From: Trichosporon coremiiforme
Taxonomy: Eukaryota; Basidiomycota; Tremellomycetes; Trichosporonales; Trichosporonaceae
Reading direction: 5' to 3'
Assembly (NCBI GenBank): GCA_039545355.1
Contig: BCJJ01000004.1
Span: 1,878,801 to 1,942,800, forward strand
Length of the DNA: 64,000 nucleotides
In this document: positions 21,543 through 33,014 of the stretch, one piece after another
Numbering within the stretch: the stretch's first letter is position 1
Layout: each line of letters starts with the position of its first letter
Notes under the pieces: generated by a model
Seen by the model: only the letters and a program-made list of their open reading frames with translations
Databases searched by the model: none
What the model was told of the DNA's origin: nothing
Position numbers and translations under genes: made by a program

Positions 21543-23083
21543 CTACGCTCTGCTCCTCCTTGTGCCCGTTCCCGATGTATCCGTGGACAGCACGCTCTCC
21601 GATCGTTTCCGGCTCTGCTCGACGGGCGGGATGAAGCCCTCCTTCTGCGCCTTGAGCGTGCGGATCTCCTGTTCGACGCGGTCGACCTGGCGCTTCATGT
21701 CGATGAGGCTGGCAGCGGCACCGAGCACGCCCTCGTATGCCTCCAGATTCGACCGCGTCGGCATGACGAGGCGGTGCGTGCTGAGTCCCATCTCGCCGAG
21801 CAGCTCCGTGATGCGGATCGCGCTGTTCGCCTTTGGCATTGGCATCTTCGTGCTGCGCAAGTGCACCGGCTGGTGCACGGGATGCTTGCTCGCGAGATGC
21901 GACGAGTTGGCCGCCACTGGCGGCGGAGGAAGGCGGTAGATGCACTGCTGCGCGTCCCAAGCTGCCTGGTCGCGCGGCTTCTTCGCTGGCGGACCGGGGC
22001 TTGCGGGACGAGACGGCGTCTCGTCGTCTGGACGGCGCTTCTTCTTGCTCTGGGCAGAGTTAGCGGGGTCGTGAGCACCCAACTCACCTTCGGGTCCAGT
22101 CCTGGCACGCCCTCGCGATTGGCCTGGTCGAGACTGACGAGACCGCTGTCGAGACCAATGATCGACCGCATGAGGTCGTCGCGGTCCGCACGGTATCGGC
22201 GCTCGTTTTGCTCCATGCGCTTCACCTCGAGGTAAAGCGCTTCTTCCTCTGCAATTTCGGCCGCCGTCAAGTGGAACAGTTCCGAGGCGTACTGCTTCCG
22301 TTTGATCTCGCGCGCTGGGGGTTAGCACTGAACAGTGGGCAATAACCCACCCTTGTCAAAAGAGTACTGCGCAATCTGCTGCTGCTGCACTTGCGGGTCC
22401 GATGCCGTTCGTGTCCGCACTAGTCTCCTGCAGATCGTGTAGTACCGGTCCTTCATTTCCTGTAGGGTTAGACTCAGAGCGCATGGGGGCCACCCACCTC
22501 AATGCTCCTCTTCTTAACAGGGTCCTTCCCCCTTGATCCGCGGTACTCGTACCTGTCTCCAGCAACGACGAAGCGCAGGTCATACTGCCTCAACAGGTCG
22601 AAGAGGTACCTCGTCTCGTCCGCGGACCAGTTGGGGTCGACGAGGTGCTGGTCATACTCGTACTGTGAGTACTCCATGACAGAGGGGCCGTGGAGGTTGA
22701 AAGCGCCAAAGTAGTCGACACGCGCATGCGGCTCGTCATCTGTCACGCGCACCCAGTGTCCGAGACGGGGCGCTCCCTGCTCTCCCTCGCGCGCAAGCGG
22801 CGTGAACTCGGTCCACTCCCTGCATAGTCAGTTTCACTGGAGACGGGATAACTGACCATTTGACCTTCTTCCCCTTCAGCTTTGGCCGGTCACGGTATCG
22901 CACCGCCGCCGTGGATGCCTGCACCTCCGCGAGAGAGGGGGCGTTGTCGCCGATGAGAGCGTAGAGTTCTCGCGAGATGCCGTCCGGTTTCCGCGCAACC
23001 TTGGCGAGCTTCTTCGGCGCCGGGGCGGAGGAAGGCCCCGCTTGCGGCAGATTCAGAATCGAGCGCACGTCCTGGGACGTCAT
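21543..23083 (-). CDS. SWC4: SWR1/NuA4 complex subunit SWC4 (DMAP1 family)
   Basis: Five exons: 22857-23083, 22498-22819, 22351-22459, 22088-22314 and 21543-22049. The introns are only 36-38 nt, and the product has 463 residues. Swc4/DMAP1 is shared by the SWR1 chromatin remodeller (H2A.Z deposition) and the NuA4 acetyltransferase. The signature order is present: MTSQDVRSILNLP at the start, EWTEFTPLAREGEQGAPRLG, and the SANT-like NWSADETRYLFDLLRQYDLR followed by FVVAGDRYEY. Then comes MKDRYYTICRRLVRTR, FDKAREIKRKQYASELFHLT, and RRYRADRDDLMRSIIGLDS. The C-terminus carries VHLRSTKMPMPKANSAIRIT and a coiled coil. All frames close. It is divergent from RRP45 with 192 bp between the start codons. 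Confidence 0.93.
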
Positions 23084-23275
23084 GGTGCTGTCCGTGTGGT
23101 GATAGGAAGGGGTGGATGCCGATACAAGTTGGGTTACATTCGGTCAACAAGTGCTCTCGAGCAGAAGTGCGGATGCAAACCCACGTGGGTGGTCATGAAG
23201 AACTGCCCATTTCGTCACTCGTCCAAAAGTTGTGATCGAACCGGCACCACATACACACTCCCATCAGCCAACAAC
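23084..23275. promoter_or_regulatory. Shared divergent promoter of SWC4 and RRP45
   Basis: Only 192 bp separate the start codons of SWC4 (minus) and RRP45 (plus), so both promoters and leaders must lie here. No TATA box is evident. Confidence 0.6.
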
Positions 23276-24291
23276 ATGCCGAGAGAAATCGAGCCGCCGA
23301 CAGTACAGAGGGAGTTCCTGGTGCAGGCGCTGGAGCAGGGAAAGCGACTTGACGGCCGGTTGCCACTCGAGCAGCGTCCGTTCGAGCTCAGCTTTGGCGC
23401 CGAGCTCGGCTCCGTCGAGTGCCGCATGGGGAAGACTGCGTGAGCTGGCGCTTTCGTGACTCTTAGCTGACAGAGACAGAGTCATGGCGACTGTTACCGC
23501 GACGATTGTGAAGCCGCGCGACGACAGGCCGTACGAGGGCTTCCTGCTCATCACGAGCGAGATCAGCCCCATGGCCAGCAGCGCCTTTGAGGCTGGGCGG
23601 TGAGCTAGCGGTTTCTCTGACAAGCTGACAGCAGTGCGTCCGAGGACGAGGTCATGATCACGCGGTTGCTCGAGAAGAGCATTCGACGAACGGAGGCAGT
23701 GGACCGTGAGGCGCTCTGCATCGTCGCTGGTGAGAAGGTGAGCTCCGCGCGTCCCGGCACTGTGAGCTGACGGCAGGTCTGGCACCTGCGCCTGACGCTG
23801 CACTTCCTCTCAGATGAGGGCAACCTGCTCGACTGCGCCTCCATCGCGGCCATGACGGCCCTGAAGCACTTCCGCAAGCCCGAAGTCGAGGTGCACGGTG
23901 ATGAAGTGATTGTGGTACGTATTGGCTCCTTTCATCCCAGCTACGGGGTAGTGGTTTAGCTGACACCCAGCACTCGCCCGACGAGCGCGCTCCCCTCCCC
24001 CTCGCGATCCACCACAACCCCCTCTGCCTCACGTTCGCGTACTTTGAGGACCTGCAGCCGATTCTGGACCCTACGCATCTCGAAGAGACGCTTGCGAGCG
24101 GCACGATGACCGTCACACTCAACGCGCAGCGCGAGCTGTGCGTCCTCTCCAAGGCGGGCGGTAGTGCGCTCAGTGTTGACGACGTCATGGCCGTCGTCCG
24201 CGTGGGTGTTGAGCGCGTGAGGGAGAGCGTGAAGCAGATCGAGGACGCGCTGGTCGCGGACGCGGCGCAGCGCGTCGTCGAGGTCCGATAG
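23276..24291 (+). CDS. RRP45: Exosome core subunit RRP45 (EXOSC9)
   Basis: Five exons: 23276-23439, 23480-23599, 23635-23737, 23777-23914 and 23971-24291; introns are 35-56 nt. The product has 281 residues. Rrp45 is an RNase PH-like ring subunit of the RNA exosome, acting in 3' processing and decay in nucleus and cytosol. The start REFLVQALEQGKRLDGRLPL and FGAELGSVECRMGKTAVMA match the family. They are followed by PYEGFLLITSEISPMASSAF, EVMITRLLEKSIRRTEAVDR, EALCIVAGEKVWHLRLTLHF and DCASIAAMTALKHFRKP. The C-terminus LCVLSKAGGSALS..DVMAVV closes the RNase PH second domain. Human EXOSC9 has a longer tail; this one ends right after the domain. Confidence 0.94.
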
Positions 24292-26795
24292 GCTCGTTAA
24301 GCGCGATAGCTGAAGGCGCGGGGATGCTGAGGCGCGCGCCTAACGCGACATGGACGCCCGGACGCCTGTACGAGAGAGGAAGGATCGACATGTCACGCCG
24401 TGCACGCCTGCTTGATGGCTTGCTGGATGGCTTGAATGCCCTCGCCAGCCGAGCGGGCCAGCATTCCACCACGCCCCATCCGGCAGGCCGTTCGACCCAG
24501 TCTAAGACGAAGGCGTGAAGGGAGATCAAACGGGCGCTCTGGGCTGGCAATTCACACTCCTCTGAGACGATGTCGGCGGGGAACATCTATAGAATACCTA
24601 GCATGTGATACCACCTTGTACCAATCTGACTTCTCCCGGCCCTGTATCCTCTGTTCCATGTTGGGTGTCGCGTGGCACGGTTGGACAGTGTACGTCAGGT
24701 CGATCAAGGTCAGTGTCAGACCCAGCCCGAGTGTTTGCGTTAAGGTTCGCAGGATCGGTCCGCTGGAGATTGTAGTCTCGACGCGTCGCAACTCGTCAAG
24801 ACGTGTGCGGACGTGTCCGCAGCGACTGATATGGTCAATCGGATCAGACGGAAGTGGGACACGCCAGGGCCCTGTTCGTCTGGTTTGGGTCTGACACGAA
24901 ACACGTAAAACGTTTTTCCTGGACGAGAACTTGGTACGGAGGCGGCAACTTTGTCAGGAGCAACAGGGCGTCAGGACGTTCTTTCTGGACCTCGGAGCCT
25001 GGAATCTATGTTATGGAGCTATGACGATGCCGGGGAGAGGTACGGTATCTGGCTTGGTCGAGGTTAGGTCGAGGTTAGGTTGAGGTTAGGTCGAGGTTAG
25101 GTCGAGGTTCGGTCGAGGGTCAGTGAGAGGGACTGTCGGTAGACATGTGGCGAGAAAACGAGTACTGCGCTCTGGCCAGGTCTGACAGGATTGGCTTTTG
25201 AGTGTTCCGGCCAGTCCCTGTGGCCAATCCTACAGAGCACAGTGATGCAGAAGCTCAAGGTCAAGGCCCACCGGCAGATCGACACGTCAAGCTTCATCTA
25301 GCTCGGCGTCGCATCTGTCTTCGGTGGAGTCGCAGGTGTGTCTGAAACGCAGGCATACGCATCGATACCGCGAGACCGGGTGGGCGACCGGGTGCGCATC
25401 ATCCTGCAACAGATAGGACGGGGAGTTCGGAGGTCGTGCACGAGGAAGGCACACCCGCCACGCCTGCTGGAGAGTGGCTTGCGTACGTCGTCTCTTCTCC
25501 TAGTCCGGGGGACCTGGTGGGTCTCAGCTGCCCAGCACTCTTGTCACCTGTCCACCACGCATCCAGTTGTGATTAAGCTTGGCTGGAACGCAGCAACGGG
25601 GTGCTACGGGGCACTCCGGGTCGCGGAACGCATTTCGGGGTGCCCACGATCTCCATCGCTGGTGAAGTCAGACCGACCCGTTCTCGGCATGAGCCGCTGT
25701 CGTACACTTTGTCCGAGTAGTCGCTGCTCGGCGTGGGTTCTGCGTCCGATCTGCCCAAGCTCTGCATTTTGCATGTTTGCACAAACAACGCGCTCCGCGC
25801 TCCGCGCTTCGCTTGCTTCGCTTCGCGCGCAAACAAAGTTCTCCGCTCCTGAGGATTCTGAGGAGGGTTGAATACATGACCAACACGCGAGATGAATTGG
25901 AACCAGCAGGACAAGGGGTGCCTCCCCAGGTAGCCAGGTAGAGAATGCACGATCACGAGGAATGCCGGAGAGAAGTGGTGGGAACGACGCGTCCGGCGTC
26001 ATCTGATCCGCTCTCACCGGCAGCACGAATCAATCTCGTGAAAGAACTCGTTTGCGAGCGACTGAACGACTAAGCGGACATGAGAAAACATGGATGCATG
26101 TACGAGAGTTGCCGGCAGGAAGTCTGGGCGTGTGGGCCGAGGCTGGGGAGATTAGTGTAAATGAGAGCGGGAGTCGAGGGCTAGGGTTTAGGGCAGTAGG
26201 GCAGTAGGGCAGGGAAGGACGGCTAAGGGATTAAGAAGAAAGCCCACCCTTGCAACGATGAGCCGACGCGAAAGACCATGCTGCACCCTCGAAAGACTAG
26301 TCCTATAGTCCTCGGCGCCATGCATCCCCCCTTTCTCTTGCTCGGACATGCATCTCGAGGCTGAGCCTGCCTTGGACTGATCCAGCGACAGAGGTATGTT
26401 CCCGCTACTAATCACCATTACCCAGCCCCGTTTAACCCGTTGGCTTGATGGCTTACTCTCTAGTCCGAGTCCCTTAGGCTACCTACCCTTCCCTTGCTCG
26501 CTTGGCTTGGTACCACAACCACACTGCTACTCTCGACATCTTGCCTCCTTTGCTCACTCTCAACATTACACACTACAATCTTTTCTTGCATCACCACCCC
26601 TCCACTCGCCCACCCACCTGCAACACTCTCTTGCACACACCCCATCCGACACTCTCGACACTCACCCCCCGACTCTCACGCCGATCATTCCACCGCCCCC
26701 TGCGCCCCGCCTCACTGTCGAGAACCCCACACGTCCCCGCCCATCGTCCCCCGGCACCACCTACGCGAGTCTAGTCCCATCCGGGGGTGCCGAGG
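24292..26795. other. Long intergenic stretch with small repeats
   Basis: About 2.5 kb with no recognisable gene on either strand. It holds an 11-bp tandem array (25057-25118), a cgctc/cgcttc-rich low-complexity patch (about 25790-25832), and tagggcag repeats (about 26185-26212). The last 300 bp before 26796 are strongly pyrimidine-rich and look like the promoter and leader of the next gene. Confidence 0.45.
25057..25118. repeat. 11-bp tandem repeat
   Basis: About five and a half head-to-tail copies of an 11-bp unit (tcgaggttagg), with one c-to-t change in one copy and an a-to-c change in the last full copy. The copies are close to perfect, so the expansion looks recent. Confidence 0.85.
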
Positions 26796-29700
26796 ATGGA
26801 CAAGCTCTTCCGGTACGTTCACTCTTCTGTTCACCAAGTGGTGCACTCCCCCAGCACACCTACTGCCCATCCTGTTCTGGTTACTGACGTGCTTCAGTAA
26901 GCGCACCGCGGCCAAGAAGGCGGACAAGGACAGGCGCAAGCCTGCTCCCCTCCCCAAGGTCGCCCCGAGCCTCAATGTCGACATCCGCAACTCGCTCATC
27001 CTCCCCGGGTAAGTGTCCCGGACAGTGCTGGCCAATGTGCATGGACTGGACGTGGTCGGGTGGCCCCAAGACGCGCCGTCCCGGAAGCGTAATGTCCGGC
27101 GTGCCCAAGTCCGAGCACCCATCTTCCCATCGAGCACAGCCCTAACGCCGCAGATTATCGGAGCGCTTCTCCCTCCTGCTCCCGGGCATGTCGGCCGTCG
27201 ACGAGACCTCGGTGCGCGACCTCCTCGCCCAGCAGCGCGCGCGTGGCCAGGGCCCGGCATTGACCGAGGAGGAGGAGGAGCTTGTTCTCGCCGAGCTGCT
27301 CCGCAGTCGCCAACCGGAGGATCAGTCCGACAGAGCCACCATTGTCACCGCCCCCACACCGACACCCGCCCGCCCCAGCACCGAGAAGGACAAGTCCGAC
27401 AAGGAGAAGACGGAGAGCCGCAACGACCTGCCGTACGCCAGCATCGTGAACCGCAACAACTCGACCGCGTCTGTCTCGACTGGCTTCACGGGATACACAG
27501 ACTGGGACGGGAACCCGCCCTCGTTCGACTCGCACGACTGGGCGTCGACGCACACGGCTCGCGCCGGCGGCATGGTCTCGTCCATCTCCGGCACCAGCTT
27601 CCGGTCCGACGGCACGCACATGAGCCCGTCCGAGAGCAACCACGGCCACCTGCCTTCGTCCAACTCGCACAGCAGCATGAAGCATTTCCACAAAGAGCGC
27701 GTCCAGGCTCGATCGTACGGTTTCACCGGAAGTGCCAGCTTCCGCGACAACAACTACCTCCGCCAAGTCCAGAAGGCCAAGGCCAACGGGTCGATCGACG
27801 CGAAGGACTCGTACGCCAACTCGTTCAAGTCGCCCCGCGCCAACGGACACGCTCTGCCCGACGACATCAGCCCGAACCCCTCCTCCAACGGCAGCTCGAT
27901 GCCCAAGGCGACGTCGCTGTCCGATATGTTCAGCGGGTTCAACACGGCGCCCTCGCCACAAGCCGGGTCTGCATCCCTGAACGGCCACGAGTCGACCAGC
28001 CCCTTCAGCGCCAAGAGCCGGGAACTGGCCGCGAACGGAGAACGCTCGCCCGAACACAGCAAGAGCCCGGTCTCGACCATGTCCGACCAGCCCTTGCCTG
28101 AGATGCGTACCGTGCCGCAGTCTGACGACGAGGGCGCGCCGCGCGACACGCCTACGGGACGCTCGACGCAGCGTCAGTCGGTGCTCATGAGCATGAACCC
28201 TCAGCAGATGAAGCGTGTGTCGCTCGCGCTGCTCGAGATTGAGACGCACCTTGGCCGGCAGCTGACGCGGTCCGACGAGGAGCAGACAGAGGTCAACCTG
28301 AACCATAATGACGAGGAGCGCGAGGAGATTTTGGACGGGGATGACGAAAACGACGACGATAGGGACAGGGTCCACTCGCCCGTCCGCGGGCAGCAGGGAC
28401 TCCACGGACAACAGCCAGTCACAGACGTGCAGTCGCTGCAGTCCCAACCGCAACCCGCCCAAGTTCAAACACAACAGCCGCAGCAACCACCGCAACAGTC
28501 TCAACCACCGGCTATGCTTGATCGACAAAACTCGACGGCGTCCACTACGTCGTCAGTCTTTCCGTTCACGGCGTCGCCGGCGTCGAGCGCCCACGTGTCG
28601 CGTGTCGGAACAAGCGAAACCCGCGCGAGCATCATCACAAACGACGCCAGCGGCAACGGCGGCAACGGCAACGGAGACGCTACTCCTACAATTGGATCCC
28701 TGCCGTCATCTCCCCGCACGCTCGACTTCCAGCGCCATCTCTCGTCACACTCATCCCATGCGTCCCATGGCTCCCAGTCTCAGTCGCAGTCGCATCAAAC
28801 TTCATCATCGCACTCTCCACAATATACGCACAACCCCATGCCCTCGACGTCGTCCGTCGGCACAGAGATCGACAACCCGGACCTCATCCCCCAGCCCGTG
28901 CTCAAGCCGTACCGCCCCCAGCCCGTTCGTGCCACCCCGACCCCTGTCCTTGGTGCTTCGAGCGGTTACGTCCCGGGGCAGCCTCGCCCCGTCGGGCGCG
29001 CCAACGGCGGCAACTCGATCTCGTCCATCGCGTCGTCGGCGGCGCCGCATGGCCTCACCTCGCCCATCAGCTCGCCCATCGCCCTGAGTCGGACCAGCCA
29101 CGAAGGCCCTGCCCGAGTTCCCGCTAGCGGCCAGCAGTTGTCCCGCGCTATTTCGACCCAGTCCAACCACTCGCAGCAGTCGACGCGACCACGACCAACG
29201 TCCAACACCCGCGGATACGTTCCGCCCCCGGGCGCCCTCGCATCCCGCCAGCACACCGGACATGCGCAGAACCACTCTATCCACAGCCTGACCGAGAGCA
29301 TTGGCGCTGCGTCCGTCTCTCCGCACCTTGGCAAACAAAAGCTCGCCCCCGAGTCCAACGGACATGCGACAGAGTACCTCGACGAGTCGGAGGCCAGCGA
29401 GGCCGAGCAGCGGCCAGAGTCGAATGTGCGCGACTCGCACTCGCGCTCGGTGCCGTCCGTGCCGTCAACGGTGCGCTCGTCTACGCAGAACCTGAGCCCG
29501 CCCAACGTTTCGGACGCCGAGGACCTGACGCCCCCGCCGTCGCTTGCCGAGCTCGCCGCGCCGTCGTCTGTCCGCTCGTACGGTCGGACGGCGTCGATGA
29601 ACTCGTTCTCCTCGACGTTCAACAACTCGCCCGACCTCGACAGCAACTCGCCGTGGGACGCGATCGTGAACGCCGAAAAGTCGCCCCTCGACAGCATGCA

Positions 29701-32620
29701 GTACTGGGCCCAGTCGGAGCAGGACCGCAACCAGCTCGACCTCCTCAAGTCTATCAGCGGCATGGGCAAGGAGGACCTGGCACTGATCCAGGGCCAGCTC
29801 GTCGAAAAGGCCAAGGCTGACGGTGCTGACGGCGAGTCGCCCATCACGGAGCCGTCGACCGAGTCCTTGCCCTGGTCGCCGTACGGAGGTCCGAACATTG
29901 ACGACTCGACCCAGCACATTCCCATCCCGCCGAGCTTCATGAATGTGACTGATCTGCCAAAGGGCCCGCCCCCGCCGCGACCGCCGCCGCCGTCCGAGTC
30001 GCCCGCTATCGCCATCCCGACGTCCCCGCCTGCGTCGACTGCGCACGGCCGCAACCCTTCGTCGCAGGTGCAGTCGCCGATCGACATGGGCGGATCGATC
30101 TCGAGCCGCCACTTTGAGTTTGTCGGGCCGATGGCGGGCCGCAAGGGGTCGCAGACCTCGCCGAACGATGTTAGCGGCTCTGTCACTGGCCACGAGCGAA
30201 TGGTGTCCAACGCCAAGACTGAGTCGGAGGCCGGCCACGGCGGCGACCACGTGCGCAACGTGTCCAACAGTCGGAAGTGGCTCGACGATGACCCGAGCAA
30301 GCGCAAGGACATTGAGCAGCGTATCCGCGGCGCGACGACGGACCTCTTCCGCGCCCCGTCGCGCAGCGCGCACAAGCGGCATCTGTCGAAGAAGCAGATC
30401 CGGGCCATCGGCGACCCGACGCTGCTCTCGACCTCGCACAATGTGCCGTGCACGCCGATCGTCTCGACGCTCAAGGCCGAGGACAAGGCCAAGCCCCTGA
30501 AGAAGGAGAAGAGCATGCGGTGGCGCAAGCTGAGCAGCTTTGGCGGGAAGAAGGCGAGCGTGTCGGACGTGCCGCCGCCGAACCCGATCCCGAAGCTGCA
30601 GCCGGCCAACGCGTCCCCGACCCCTTCGCCCACGCAGGTCGTGCAGCTCAAGTCGAAGCACGAGATCATGAAGGCGCAGCAGCGCGCCAAGACGGCGGAC
30701 TCGGTGTCGCCCGACTTGACAGAGTTCAAGTTCCCCCGGGCGCCGAGCACTACACCGAACGGGCAAGCGAATGGACGCGCGTCGCCGAGCCCTTCGCCCA
30801 AGAAGGAGGCCAAGTCTGCCGCCCACGACCGGTCGGCGTCGTCGGCTACGCAACTGACGTCGGCCCATGATCGCTCCGCGTCGTCGGCTACGCAGCTGAC
30901 GTCGGCTCATGATCGCTCCGCTTCGTCGGCCACTCAGCTGACGTCGGTCCATGACCGTTCCGCGTCGGCGAGCACGCAGCTGACGCAGATGACGCAACGC
31001 ACGACGACATCCAAGCCGCGCTCCCCGCCCGCCAAGATGCGCTCCGGCTCGACGTCTTCAACCAAGATCCGCTCCCCCTCGTCCTCGATCAGCCAGACGC
31101 CTCCGGCCACTCGTGCCCCATCAGCGGCCCAACGCTTCCCTGCCACGCCGAACGACTTTGCCCCTGTAGACGACACAGAGGACGACACGATGCGCCCCTA
31201 CTCCCGCCAGCGCGGCCACAGCCGACAAGCGTCCGACGCCTCCATCGCGATCTCGACGTTCATGGAGGCCGGCCGCAGTCTCGGTATCGACGAGAACAGG
31301 CTGAGCCACATGCTCGCGCAGACCGGGTACGAGCGTCCGGGAACAGGCATGTCGATGCGTTCGCGCACGCACTCACGGAGCAACACGCCATCGTTTTCTC
31401 TGCATTCTCCGCCGATGTCGCCGGGTATCAACTCGCGCTTCGGGAGCATGAGCAGCTCGGCGGCCAATGGACCTTGGCGCATCCCCTCCCCCGTTGCCGA
31501 GGACAAGGAGAACACCCCGCAGGTCGTGCGCCGCACGATCGTGGTGCCCGATGGCGACCGCGACTCGTTCCGCCAGTCGAGGTATGACTCGCAGTACCGG
31601 CCCTCGATGGACTCGTATCGCCGCGGCGACTCGCTGTACCGTCCCTCAATGGACTCGTACCGCCCCTCTCTCGACTTGCGCCCCTCCACTCCGCCCCTGC
31701 AACTGCAGCGTGCGGAAACCAACCAGTCCGCCAACTCCGTCTCTCCGGGCAGACCGGGAATGGTGCGCGGCAACTCGATCCGGCGCAAGCCAGTGCAGTG
31801 GGCGAGCGGGGACCAGGAGTTGATCTCGACCTCTCCCCGTGGACACCACCGTACGCTGTCCGAAGCAAGCGAGGCAGACGAGGAACTCCACTTCCCCCCG
31901 CCCATCAACTTTAATGACGGCACGCGCTCAGCGCGGTCCAGCATGGGCCCATCCGTAAACGGGAGCATCTACGACTACTACTCGGGCGACCGTGATTCCG
32001 TCCGGGACAGTATCCGCGACAGTGTGGCGGGCAGCGTCACCGGCCGCGCGTCCCAAGCCGTCGAAATCACGGAATACTCCGACGGCAGAGTGATCTGGAA
32101 CGTGGTCAACGCCCTGCGGAACGGGGACGACCAGCGCTCCTCTGTGCTCTCGGCCTCGTCGCAGGCATCAGAGAGTGACTCCAACTATGCGCCCGACCGT
32201 TCGTCCCGCGCCGAGGACCTGCCGTGGCGCGTCGGTCCCACCGAGAGGCTGGACTGGATGCGTCCCGAGACGCGTGTCTACTACACCTCATCAGCGGACG
32301 TGGGCGACCTGATCGACCAGCTCTCCTCGGACCTGGCCGGCGCGTCGCGGGGTCGCATCGATATTCGCCCCAGTTCGCCGCGCGAGGGCGAGGAGCCGCC
32401 CCCTCTTCCCAGTTCGGCAGGGTTGCCGCTCGCCTATGCCAATTATCCGCTGAGGGGAAGCAGCCTGAGGTATCCCGTTGAGGAACGGATGAGCTATGGG
32501 ACGAGCGGCACGAGCGAGGAGGGAGAGAGGACTGTTGAGGACCGGCTTCAGGCGCTTATGGACCGGCTGAAGGCGGCCCCTGGCGGCGTCGGGCGGGCGC
32601 CGAGTAGGACGGCGGTGTGA
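26796..32620 (+). CDS. Very large Ser/Pro-rich protein of unknown function
   Basis: Exons 26796-26812, 26898-27008 and 27154-32620 join in frame to 1864 residues. The first coding exon encodes only MDKLF plus part of a codon. The N-terminal 80 residues look structured and conserved: RKRTAAKKADKDRRK, then SLNVDIRNSLILPGLSERF, then MSAVDETSVRDLLAQQRARG and an acidic helix (TEEEEELVLAEL). Most of the rest is low complexity: Ser/Pro/Thr-rich, a Gln-rich patch, polyproline (GPPPPRPPPPSESP), four tandem copies of a 14-residue unit, and SMDSYR repeats. Near the C-terminus EITEYSDGRVIWNVVNALRN and VYYTSSADVGDLIDQLSSDL again look like folded, conserved segments. The pattern suits a scaffold, perhaps for polarity or signalling, but I recognise no family and assign no function. 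Confidence 0.85.
30821..30988 (+). repeat. Four 42-bp in-frame tandem repeats
   Basis: Four adjacent 42-bp units each encode AHDRSASSATQLTS or a close variant inside the large Ser-rich protein. The first three differ mainly at silent positions; the fourth has diverged (ASASTQLTQ). Differences at third positions with a conserved peptide suggest selection on the protein repeat, or several rounds of duplication. Confidence 0.85.
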
Positions 32621-33014
32621 GCTTGAGCGGACGAGCGCAGCGAGTACGCGAGTACGCGAGTGCGCGAGTGCGCGAGTGCAAGGGGAGTGGAGGAGTAATG
32701 GACACTACGTACGATCTACGATCTCTGATCTATGATTAATGGGTATATACTTGTATGTAACTGTATGCCACAACTTTGCGCAACAATATTCTCTATATTT
32801 TGCATTGCAGAGATGGAAGGGGAGACGAGGGGTCGGATGGTGGACATGTAACGAGGGGGTGGTGGTTGGTGGTGGTGGTCGGGTGCGTCGGCTATGTGCG
32901 CCTAGCTCGGGCATGACGCCGGGCCAACGGGCCGAGATAAAAGTTGGCTCTCGGTCCTCCACACATCCTCATTGTACAACATTACAACCTCACCACGACA
33001 CCACATCCCCAGCC
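32621..33014. other. Intergenic
   Basis: About 390 bp between two plus-strand genes. It contains a gagtacgc/gagtgcgc low-complexity run (about 32639-32675) and AT-rich sequence near 32725-32800 that may serve transcript ending. No gene is seen. Confidence 0.4.

Noticed and set aside
26185..26212. Telomere-like tttaggg next to tagggcag repeats
   Set aside because: Only one full tttaggg unit is present, followed by gcagta-type units. Genes continue on both sides, so there is no telomere or clear interstitial telomere tract.
28966..30813. 615-codon open frame on the minus strand
   Set aside because: It is the antisense shadow of the 1864-residue gene. GC-rich third positions remove stops from the opposite strand. 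The translation has no domains and no family resemblance, and the same holds for the 510-codon frame at 29465-30997.
32739..33014. N-terminal extension of the ferredoxin fusion
   Set aside because: An earlier in-frame start exists, but it would put 92 featureless residues before a clear mitochondrial presequence at 33015.
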